A stretch of 5,816 nucleotides of DNA from JAWOFN01 sp046497505 [NCBI: bacterium] (lineage in GTDB: Bacteria; Blakebacterota; Blakebacteria; Blakebacterales): assembly GCA_046497505.1 (NCBI GenBank), contig JAWOFN010000002.1, positions 1 through 5,816 of the forward strand, given 5' to 3'. Made by a program: the position numbers and the translations under genes. This document shows positions 1 to 5,816 of this stretch, in pieces; the stretch's first letter is position 1; each line of letters starts with the position of its first letter. Under the pieces are notes generated by a model. It searched no databases. It had not been told where the DNA came from and was given only the letters and a program-made list of their open reading frames with translations.

Positions 1-1866
1 GTGCTGATCACCACCGAGGGCTTCGAGGACGTGCTCGCCATCGGACGGCAGGACCGCCCCCGGCTCTACGACCTGGAGGTGGAACGCCCCCGCCCCCCGA
101 TCCCCGCGGGCCGCCGGCTGGGCCTGGTCGAACGGGTCGGCCCGGAAGGGGAGCGGGAGCGGGCCGTGGAGGAGGGGAGCGGAGCGCTGGAGGAGCTGGT
201 GGAGCGGCTCCGGGCCCTCGACCCGCCCCCGGAGGCGATCGCGGTCTGCCTGCTCCACAGCTATGCGGAGCCGGCCCACGAGGAGGCGGTGGGCGCGGCG
301 ATGCGGAAGGCCTTCCCTGAGGTCCCCCTCACCCTCTCCAGCCGGCTCATCCCGGTGTTCCGGGAGTACGAGCGGAGCAGCACGGTGGCGGTGAACGCGG
401 CGGTGCAGCCGGTCATGGGACGCTACCTGGAGCGGCTGGGAGCGGGGACCGCCCCGGCCCGCCTGCTCATCACCGCCTCCAGCGGCGGAACCCTGAGCGC
501 CGGACGGGCCGCCGCCGAGCCGGTCCACACCCTCCTCTCGGGTCCCGCCGCCGGGGTGGCGGGAGCCCTGGCCGCCGCACGGCGGGCGGGCTTCGAACGG
601 GTCCTCACCTTCGACATGGGGGGCACGAGCACCGACGTGGCCCTCTGTGACGGTTCCATCCGGCAGACCGCCGAGGGGGTGGTGGGGGGCTATCCGGTCC
701 AGGTGCCCCAGGTCGACCTCCATACGGTGGGTGCCGGCGGGGGCAGCCTGGCCCGGGTGGACCGCGGCGGGGCGCTGGTGGTGGGACCGGAGAGCGCCGG
801 CGCCGACCCCGGACCGCTGGCCTACGGCCGGCGGGAGCCCGGGCCGGAGGGAGAGGGGGTCACGGTCACCGACGCCAACCTGCTCCTGGGACGGCTCCCA
901 TCGGGGGGGCTGCTCGGCGGCGGGATGACCCTGGACGAGGCGGCGGCACACAGGGGTCTGGAGGCGCTGGCCGCCGCGGCCTCCCGCACCCCGGGCGCCG
1001 GGGGGATGGGGCCCGAGGCGGCGGCGGAGGGACTCGTCCGGGTGGCGGTGACGGCCATGGCGGGGGCCCTGCGCACGATCAGCGTGGAACGAGGGAAGGA
1101 CCCCCGGGACTACGTGCTCGCGGCCTTCGGCGGGGCCGGGGCGATGCACGCCGCGGCCCTGGCACGGGAACTGGGCATGGAGCGGGTGCTGGTGCCCCGG
1201 GAGCCCGGTCTCCTCTCCGCGGTGGGGACCCTCACCGCCGGGCTGCGCATCGACAGGGCCCGCACGGTGCTGGGACGCGGGCCCTCCGGGGACCCGGCGG
1301 CCCTCCTGGCGGCCTGGGAGGAGCTCACCGGGGAGGTGAGCGGGGCCCTGGAGGATGCCGGGGCGGATCCCGGGGAGGTGCGGGTGCTGTGGAAGGCGGA
1401 CCTCCGCTACAAGGGGCAGTCGTTCGAACTCACGGTCGACGCCCCGCGCCCGACCGGCGGGGACGCGGAGGAGGTCCGGGAGGTTGTCCGCCGCCGCTTC
1501 GCCGAGGCCCACCGGGAGCGATACGGCTACCGACGGGAGGGGGTCCCGGTGGAGCTGGTGAGCCTGAGGGTGGAGGGGCACGGTCCCGCGGCCGCCGAGC
1601 TGGACGATCTGCTGCCCCTCCCGGAGGGCCCCTGGACCGTGGGCCCGGAGAGCACCCTCCCCGGGGCCCTCTCGGACTTCCCCCGCCGCCCCATGGTCTG
1701 GGAGGGGGAGCGGCATCCCGCACCCCAGGTGCCCCGTTCGGAGCTGGCCCCCGGTGTGCGCTTGCCCGGACCGGTGCTCATCCACGAGTTTTCATCGACC
1801 GTCATCGTCCCCCCCGACGCCGAGGCGGAGGTGGGGGCGTACGGAGATATCGTCCTGTACGTCTGA
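1..1866 (+). CDS. hyuA: HyuA-type subunit, hydantoinase A/oxoprolinase family (5'-partial)
   Basis: This is the ATP-binding subunit of the hydantoinase/5-oxoprolinase/acetone-carboxylase superfamily. Members are cytoplasmic, act with a HyuB partner, and use ATP to open a cyclic amide or activate a carbonyl substrate. The window starts inside the gene. The first residues, (V)LITTEGFEDVLAIGRQ, match a stretch normally about 90 residues into these proteins, so the GTG at base 1 is an internal Val codon and the N-terminal GGTFTD phosphate loop lies outside. Visible conserved blocks (window residue numbers) are FREYERSSTVAVNA (120-133), LSGPAAGVAGA (179-189), the second nucleotide-binding loop TFDMGGTSTDVAL (203-215), HTVGAGGGSLARVD (241-254), TVTDANLLLGRL (288-299), SVERGKDPRDYVLAAFGGAG (361-380) and RYKGQSFEL (469-477). 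The C-terminal beta region ends in a typical STVIVPP block. The usual ADPGPACYG motif reads ADPGPLAYG here, so its Cys is lost. The gene ends in TGA, 18 bases before the PLP-enzyme gene. The family is secure; the substrate (hydantoin, 5-oxoproline or other) is not. Confidence 0.93.
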   Translation: MLITTEGFEDVLAIGRQDRPRLYDLEVERPRPPIPAGRRLGLVERVGPEGERERAVEEGSGALEELVERLRALDPPPEAIAVCLLHSYAEPAHEEAVGAAMRKAFPEVPLTLSSRLIPVFREYERSSTVAVNAAVQPVMGRYLERLGAGTAPARLLITASSGGTLSAGRAAAEPVHTLLSGPAAGVAGALAAARRAGFERVLTFDMGGTSTDVALCDGSIRQTAEGVVGGYPVQVPQVDLHTVGAGGGSLARVDRGGALVVGPESAGADPGPLAYGRREPGPEGEGVTVTDANLLLGRLPSGGLLGGGMTLDEAAAHRGLEALAAAASRTPGAGGMGPEAAAEGLVRVAVTAMAGALRTISVERGKDPRDYVLAAFGGAGAMHAAALARELGMERVLVPREPGLLSAVGTLTAGLRIDRARTVLGRGPSGDPAALLAAWEELTGEVSGALEDAGADPGEVRVLWKADLRYKGQSFELTVDAPRPTGGDAEEVREVVRRRFAEAHRERYGYRREGVPVELVSLRVEGHGPAAAELDDLLPLPEGPWTVGPESTLPGALSDFPRRPMVWEGERHPAPQVPRSELAPGVRLPGPVLIHEFSSTVIVPPDAEAEVGAYGDIVLYV

Positions 1867-1872
1867 GAACGC

Positions 1873-1877
1873 AGGAG
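1873..1877 (+). promoter_or_regulatory. Ribosome binding site of the PLP-enzyme gene
   Basis: AGGAG lies 7 bases before the ATG at 1885. It is the cleanest Shine-Dalgarno match in the window and supports that start. It sits inside the 18-base gap after the hyuA stop, as expected for genes translated from one transcript. Confidence 0.8.
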
Positions 1878-1884
1878 AGCCGCC

Positions 1885-3087
1885 ATGACCGAGCCCTCGA
1901 GACACGGTCCTTCCACCCGCGCGGTGCACGCCGGCGAGGAGGCCGACCCCGCCACCGGTGCCGCCGCGGTCCCCATCTACGAGACCGCCCCCTTCAGCTT
2001 CGCCACCGCGAAGGAGCTGGAGGAGACCTTCTACGACCAGCGTGAGGGGAAGTACATCTACAGCCGCCTGGGCAACCCGACCGTCAGGGCGCTGGAGAAG
2101 AAGGTGGCCGCCCTGGAGGGGGCGGAGGACGCGGCGGCCTTCGGGTCGGGGATGGCCGCCATCAGTACGGTCATGTCCGCGCTGCTCCGGCCCGGGAGCC
2201 GGCTGGTCTCCTACCGGGACGTCTACGGCGGTACCAGCGGCTTCTTCCAGCGGGTCCTGGAGCCGTGGGGGGTGGAGGTCGCCTGGCTGGACGTGGGGGA
2301 CGAGACCGCCGAGGGCGGCAGGGCCCTGCGGGAGGCGATGGAGAGGGGGGCTGACGTGCTCTACCTGGAGAGCCCCACCAATCCCACCCTGAAGGTGGCG
2401 GACATCGCGGCCGCGGCCCGGATGGGCCGGGAGGCCGGGGCGACGGTGGTGGTGGACAACACCTTCGCCAGCCCCATCCTCCAGCTCCCCCTGGAGATGG
2501 GCGCCCACCTGGCGGTGCACAGCCTCACGAAGTTCCTGGGCGGGCACGGCGACACCACCGGCGGCCTGGCCGCCGGGGATGCCGGGATCATGGAGCGGGT
2601 CCGCACCCACCGGGTGGACCTGGGCGGGGTGATGGACCCCCTGGCCGCCTTCCTGATCATGCGCGGGGTGAAGACCGCCAAGGTGCGGGTCATGCAGGCC
2701 TCGGAGAACGCCCTGGCCGCGGCCAGGTACCTGGAGGACCACCCCCGCGTACGGAAGGTGAACTACCCCGGGCTCGCCTCCAACGAATGGCACGAGACGG
2801 CCCGCAGGCAGATGCGGGCCTTCGGCGGGATGCTCTCCTTCGAGGTGGATGCGGAGATCGAGGGGGTCCGGGCGGTGGCTGACAGCTTCGAACTGGTCCG
2901 GATCATCCCGAGCCTGGGGAGCGTGGAGACTACGCTCCTCTTGCCCGCGGTCTCCTCACACTACAAGTTGAGCAGGGAGGAGCGCGAGGCTATCGGCATC
3001 CCCGACGGGCTCATCCGCCTTTCGGTGGGGATCGAGGAAGTCGAAGACATCATCGAGGACCTCAGTCGAGGTCTGGGCGTCCTGTAG
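1885..3087 (+). CDS. PLP-dependent Cys/Met metabolism enzyme (cystathionine gamma-lyase/synthase family)
   Basis: This is a fold-type I PLP enzyme of the Cys/Met metabolism family, which includes cystathionine gamma-synthase, gamma-lyase, methionine gamma-lyase and O-acylhomoserine sulfhydrylase. At 400 residues it is full length and soluble, with no signal peptide. The cofactor site is intact by family comparison. YSRLGNPT (59-66) supplies the Tyr and Arg that reach the phosphate of the neighbouring subunit. FGSGMAAIS (86-94) is the phosphate loop, and Tyr114 in DVYGGT stacks on PLP. Asp191 in VVDNTFASP pairs with the pyridine nitrogen. Lys216 in HSLTKFLGGHGD is the Schiff-base lysine, and Arg378 in LIRLSVGIE binds the substrate carboxylate. 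Gly116 follows Tyr-Gly where methionine gamma-lyases typically carry a Cys, so a lyase or synthase acting on cystathionine or a related gamma-substituted amino acid is more likely. The exact reaction is not settled. The ATG is supported by AGGAG upstream and the expected N-terminus (STRAVHAGEE). The gene lies between hyuA and a PfkB-fold gene in one apparent operon. Confidence 0.93.
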   Translation: MTEPSRHGPSTRAVHAGEEADPATGAAAVPIYETAPFSFATAKELEETFYDQREGKYIYSRLGNPTVRALEKKVAALEGAEDAAAFGSGMAAISTVMSALLRPGSRLVSYRDVYGGTSGFFQRVLEPWGVEVAWLDVGDETAEGGRALREAMERGADVLYLESPTNPTLKVADIAAAARMGREAGATVVVDNTFASPILQLPLEMGAHLAVHSLTKFLGGHGDTTGGLAAGDAGIMERVRTHRVDLGGVMDPLAAFLIMRGVKTAKVRVMQASENALAAARYLEDHPRVRKVNYPGLASNEWHETARRQMRAFGGMLSFEVDAEIEGVRAVADSFELVRIIPSLGSVETTLLLPAVSSHYKLSREEREAIGIPDGLIRLSVGIEEVEDIIEDLSRGLGVL

Positions 3088-3092
3088 TGCAG

Positions 3093-3115
3093 CGGGACGC
3101 AGAGCGGCGTGCCCG
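3093..3115 (+). other. Possible intercistronic hairpin
   Basis: CGGGACGC (3093-3100) can pair with GCGT(G)CCCG (3107-3115), giving an 8-bp stem with one bulged G at 3111 and a six-base loop. It follows the stop codon of the PLP-enzyme gene by 5 bases. No T-run follows, so it is not a standard intrinsic terminator. If real it could protect upstream mRNA or tune expression of the downstream genes. In DNA this GC-rich, such pairing may be chance. Confidence 0.25.
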
Positions 3116-3124
3116 AACCGGCAC

Positions 3125-3140
3125 CAGTGAGGCAGTGAGG
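3125..3140 (+). repeat. Tandem 8-bp repeat carrying two Shine-Dalgarno-like sites
   Basis: CAGTGAGG occurs twice back to back (3125-3132 and 3133-3140), just before the ATG of the PfkB-fold gene. Each copy holds a GAGG core. The upstream core ends 10 bases before the ATG, a usable though long spacing. The downstream core ends only 2 bases before it, too close for normal initiation. The first copy is therefore the likelier ribosome binding site. An in-frame TGA at 3128-3130 prevents any start further upstream. Confidence 0.55.
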
Positions 3141-3142
3141 CC

Positions 3143-4177
3143 ATGAGCGACCGACCGACGCCCGAGTTCTCAGCCGACGAGCCCCTCCAGCCCGCCGACG
3201 TGGTGGGCATGGGCACCATCATGCTCCTCTACGAAGCGCTGGTGCCCCAGGTGGGGGGGAAGCAGAAGCTCCACAGCCAGGGGCTGGAGGTGGTCCCGGG
3301 CGGGGCCGCCGCGGTGGCCCTCACCCAGCTGGCCCGCCTCGGTGTGACGGCCGGATGGCTGGGTGTCATGGGGGACGACGAGGACGGCGACACCCTCATC
3401 AACCACCTCGGTCGCGAGGGGATCGAGACCCGGTGCGTGAAGCGTCTCGGCGGCAAGCGGAGCCCCTTCGCCTGGGTCATGGTCGCGCCGGACGGGAGCC
3501 GCAGCACCCTCTTCTTCCCCAACGTGCTCTCCGACCTCACCCCCGAGCAGGTGAGCGCCACCATGGTGGGGTGCATCGACAACGCGCTCCACTTCCACAC
3601 CGACGTGGCCACCATCCCCCTGCGGACCACCCTCCAGGCCATCGAGGTGGCCCGGGCCGCCGACTGCATGATATTCACCGACCTGGACACCGATCCCGTC
3701 TACCTGGTGGACGAGGTGGGTCTGGGGCGGCACAAGGAACTCGAGGTCATCATGGAGCGGACCGACGTGCTGAAGCTCTGCCGCTCCGCCGCCGCCCGCC
3801 TCACCGGGCAGGAGGACCCCCAGGAGGCCTGCCGGATCATCCACGGGAAGTACGGCAGCCGCTACACCCTCGTGACCGCCGACCGGGACGGGAGCTCCCT
3901 GGCCTACCTGGACCAGGAGTGGTACATCCCGCCGCTGGGGGGACCGGTGGTGGACACCACCGGGGCGGGGGGTGCGTATTTCGGCGGTGTCTCCTACGCC
4001 ATCCTGGCGGGGCAGGAGGGTGCGGACGTGGGCTACTTCGCCAGCGCCTGCGCCGCCGCGGCCTGCAGCCGGGTGGGTTCGCTGGCCCTGGGCTCCATGG
4101 AGGAGATCCAGTCGATCATGAGCGGTGAGGGAGTGACCGAGGAGGCGGACCTCCCGGGCGGGTCCACCGCCGGCTGA
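3143..4177 (+). CDS. PfkB/ribokinase-fold protein, probable pseudokinase
   Basis: The 344-residue protein follows the PfkB (ribokinase-like) plan throughout: DVVGMGTIMLL (19-29), VPGGAAAVALTQLARLG (51-67), GVMGDDEDGD (74-83), TDVLKLCRSAAARLTG (207-222), TLVTADRDGSSLAYL (242-256), VVDTTGAGGAYFGG (269-282) and an Ala-rich C-terminal helix (about 299-309). Active relatives phosphorylate sugars, nucleosides or similar alcohols. Functional positions differ here. The catalytic Asp of the DTxGAGD signature is Gly277 (codon GGT, 3971-3973). The substrate-binding Asp near the N-terminus is Leu29. The two Asn of the GGNxAN-type motif are Ala55 and Val58. NxxE is Cys213 to Ala216. The anion-hole loop DTTGAG is retained, so nucleotide binding may persist. 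I infer a non-catalytic binding or regulatory protein, or a strongly diverged enzyme. The reading frame is intact and the codon style matches the neighbours, so it is not a decayed gene. The C-terminal tail (about 327-344) looks disordered. The start is bounded upstream by an in-frame TGA. Confidence 0.82.
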   Translation: MSDRPTPEFSADEPLQPADVVGMGTIMLLYEALVPQVGGKQKLHSQGLEVVPGGAAAVALTQLARLGVTAGWLGVMGDDEDGDTLINHLGREGIETRCVKRLGGKRSPFAWVMVAPDGSRSTLFFPNVLSDLTPEQVSATMVGCIDNALHFHTDVATIPLRTTLQAIEVARAADCMIFTDLDTDPVYLVDEVGLGRHKELEVIMERTDVLKLCRSAAARLTGQEDPQEACRIIHGKYGSRYTLVTADRDGSSLAYLDQEWYIPPLGGPVVDTTGAGGAYFGGVSYAILAGQEGADVGYFASACAAAACSRVGSLALGSMEEIQSIMSGEGVTEEADLPGGSTAG

Positions 4178-4193
4178 GGGGGCCGGCGCCGTC

Positions 4194-5816
4194 ATGGACC
4201 CCGTCCTCCTCGAGGTCTACAAGCACCGCTACGCCGGCATCGCCGAGGAGATGGGGGCGGTGCTCCAGCGCACGGCCTCTTCTCCCAACATCAAGGAGCG
4301 GCGCGACTACTCCTGCGCGCTGTTCGATGTCCGGGGCCGGACCGTGGCCCAGGGGGACCACATGCCCGTGCACCTGGGCAGCATGCCCAGGTCGGTGGCC
4401 GCCGCCCTCGAGCTCGGCCCCCTGCGCCCCGGCGAGCTGGTCCTGCTGAGCGACCCCTTCGCCGGAGGTACCCACCTCCCCGACCTCACCATGGTGGCGC
4501 CCGTCTTCGCACCGCTCCCCCGCGGGCGAGGTGCTGCCGCCGAGGACCGTGCCGCCGAACCCCTCTTCTACGCGGCCAGCCGTGCGCACCACGCCGACGT
4601 GGGGGGCGGCGCCCCCGGTTCGATGAGCGTGGCCCGTGAGATCTTCCAGGAGGGGCTGCGCATCCCCCCCGTGCGCTTCAGGCGGGCGGGCGAGGCCGAT
4701 CCCGACCCCGGCCTCATGGACCTGCTCCTCGCCAACGTGCGCACCCCCGAGGAGCGGGAGGGGGACCTGCGGGCCCAGGTGGCCGCCCTCGACGTGGGGA
4801 GCCGCCGGCTCGAGGAGATCCTCACCGAGCGGGGCCTGGAGGAGCCGCTCGCCTATGCCGGCCATCTCATGGACTACGCGGAGCGCATGACCCGTGCCCT
4901 CATCGCCGACCTCCCCGACGGGACCTACCGCTTCGAGGATGTCCTCGACGACGACGGCATGGGGTCGGGACCGGCAGCCATCCGGACGGCGGTGACCATC
5001 GAGGGGGACGGGGCGGTGGTCGACTTCACCGGCTCGGCCCCCCAGGTGGAGGGTCCCCTGAACGCGGTGGAGGCCATCACACTCAGTGCGGCGGTCTACG
5101 TCTTCCGCTGCCTGCTCGACCCGGCGGTCCCCCCCAACCACGGCTCTTTCGTCCCCCTGGAGGTGATCGCCCCGCTGGGCTCGGTGGTGAACGCCCGGCC
5201 CCCGGCGGCGGTGGCGGCGGGGAACGTGGAGACCAGCCAGCGCATCACCGACGTGCTCTTCGGCGCCCTGGCGCGGGCGGTCCCCGACCGGGTGCCCGCC
5301 GCGAGCCAGGGCACGATGAACAACCTGAGTATCGGAGGCACCGACCCCCGGACCGGCCGGCCCTTCACCTACTATGAGACCACCGGCGGCGGGATGGGAG
5401 GACGACCGCACGGGCCCGGCCCCTCGGCCATCCACGTCCACATGACCAACACGCGGAACACCCCGGTGGAGGCCCTCGAGCACGCATATCCCTTCCGGGT
5501 GGAGCGGTACGCGATCCGGACCGGTTCGGGGGGGAGCGGTCTGCATCCGGGCGGCGACGGGATCATCCGGCAGATCCGTCTGCTGGCCCCCTCCACGGTG
5601 AGCCTGCTGACCGAGCGCCGGGAGCGGGGCCCGTGGGGGCTGCGGGGGGGCGGAGAGGGCACGCCGGGCCGGAACGTGCGCATCGGGCGGGACGGCTCCG
5701 AGCAGCCCCTGCCCGGCAAGGGGAGCTGGCGGTTCGAGGCGGGCGAGGCGCTCAGGCTGGAGACGCCCGACGCCGCCTCACCCCTCCTCTCCCCATCCCC
5801 CCCCGCCGGGCGTCTC
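4194..5816 (+). CDS. hyuB: HyuB-type subunit, hydantoinase B/oxoprolinase family (3'-partial)
   Basis: This is the second subunit of the hydantoinase/oxoprolinase superfamily, expected to act with HyuA in the cytoplasm in ATP-dependent ring opening or a related reaction. The frame is open for 541 codons from the ATG to the window edge, with no stop seen. Conserved blocks are the N-terminus MDPVLLEVYKHRYAGIAEEM (1-20), FDVRGRTVAQGDHMPVHLGS (44-63), DPFAGGTHLPDLTMVAPVF (87-105), SRAHHADVGG (129-138), NVRTPEEREGDLRAQVAALD (181-200), VPPNHGSFVPLEV (312-324), GNVETSQRITDVLFGAL (343-359), TTGGGMGGRPHGPG (396-409), HMTNTRNTPVEALE (416-429) and TERRERGPWGLRGGGEG (473-489). A family-atypical loop, rich in Pro, Arg and Ala, lies at about 106-123. 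After ETP (523-525) the expected Gly-rich end is not seen. The Shine-Dalgarno is weak: a G-run overlapping the previous stop (4176-4182), about 11 bases from the ATG. The start is supported mainly by the family N-terminus. Family call secure; substrate unknown. Confidence 0.93.
   Translation, partial: MDPVLLEVYKHRYAGIAEEMGAVLQRTASSPNIKERRDYSCALFDVRGRTVAQGDHMPVHLGSMPRSVAAALELGPLRPGELVLLSDPFAGGTHLPDLTMVAPVFAPLPRGRGAAAEDRAAEPLFYAASRAHHADVGGGAPGSMSVAREIFQEGLRIPPVRFRRAGEADPDPGLMDLLLANVRTPEEREGDLRAQVAALDVGSRRLEEILTERGLEEPLAYAGHLMDYAERMTRALIADLPDGTYRFEDVLDDDGMGSGPAAIRTAVTIEGDGAVVDFTGSAPQVEGPLNAVEAITLSAAVYVFRCLLDPAVPPNHGSFVPLEVIAPLGSVVNARPPAAVAAGNVETSQRITDVLFGALARAVPDRVPAASQGTMNNLSIGGTDPRTGRPFTYYETTGGGMGGRPHGPGPSAIHVHMTNTRNTPVEALEHAYPFRVERYAIRTGSGGSGLHPGGDGIIRQIRLLAPSTVSLLTERRERGPWGLRGGGEGTPGRNVRIGRDGSEQPLPGKGSWRFEAGEALRLETPDAASPLLSPSPPAGRL

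Noticed and set aside
1-3. GTG at base 1 as a true start codon
   Set aside because: The protein sequence begins inside a conserved internal block of HyuA, with the N-terminal GGTFTD phosphate loop missing. The gene is cut by the window edge rather than starting there.
1389-2045. Plus-strand 218-codon frame spanning the hyuA/PLP-enzyme junction
   Set aside because: It overlaps two well-supported genes in another frame and translates to Arg/Gly/Pro-rich noise.
1792-2793. Minus-strand open frame of 333 codons opposite the PLP-enzyme gene
   Set aside because: The plus strand carries the complete PLP site in this region. The antisense product is low-complexity Gly/His/Val-rich sequence.
3093-3124. 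Intrinsic terminator after the PLP-enzyme gene
   Set aside because: The possible stem is bulged and no T-run follows, so there is no basis to split the operon here.
3143-4177. PfkB-fold gene as a decaying pseudogene
   Set aside because: The frame is uninterrupted, full length, and keeps the same high-GC codon use and hydrophobic pattern as its neighbours. Loss of active-site residues alone suggests a change of function rather than decay.
3170-4195. Minus-strand open frame of 341 codons opposite the PfkB-fold gene
   Set aside because: It mirrors the codon pattern of the plus-strand gene and shows no family motif or ribosome site. It is a shadow of the real gene.
4116-5546. Minus-strand open frame of 476 codons opposite hyuB
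   Set aside because: It is antisense to a frame full of HyuB motifs. Its translation is rich in Gly, His, Arg and Val with no recognisable domain. Long antisense frames are expected in DNA this GC-rich because stop codons are rare.

Overview
The window is very GC-rich bacterial DNA with strong G/C preference at third codon positions, and no gene sits on the minus strand. Composition and gene style fit a high-GC bacterium, such as an actinobacterium or a GC-rich thermophilic Firmicute or Deinococcota relative. Nothing in the window fixes the lineage. No RNA gene, insertion sequence, CRISPR array or integration site is visible.

Layout, all on the plus strand. Positions 1-1866 hold the C-terminal 621 codons of a HyuA-type (hydantoinase A/oxoprolinase) subunit whose start lies upstream of the window. 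Positions 1885-3087 hold a complete PLP-dependent transsulfuration-type enzyme (cystathionine gamma-lyase/synthase family). Positions 3143-4177 hold a complete PfkB/ribokinase-fold protein. Positions 4194-5816 hold a HyuB-type (hydantoinase B/oxoprolinase) subunit that is still open at the window edge. Gaps are 18, 55 and 16 bases, so a single polycistronic transcript is likely. No promoter or convincing terminator is seen.

How the genes may work together. HyuA and HyuB are normally the two subunits of one ATP-dependent enzyme that opens hydantoin or 5-oxoproline-like rings; relatives carboxylate ketones. Here their genes are separated by two genes. One encodes a PLP enzyme with all the core cofactor residues. 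The other encodes a PfkB-fold protein in which the catalytic Asp, the substrate-binding Asp, both Asn of the GG motif and the NxxE motif all appear to be replaced, while the ATP-side DTTGAG loop is kept. The most notable hypothesis is a four-gene amino-acid or cyclic-amide catabolic operon with a PfkB-family pseudokinase as a binding or regulatory component. The substrate cannot be read from sequence alone.
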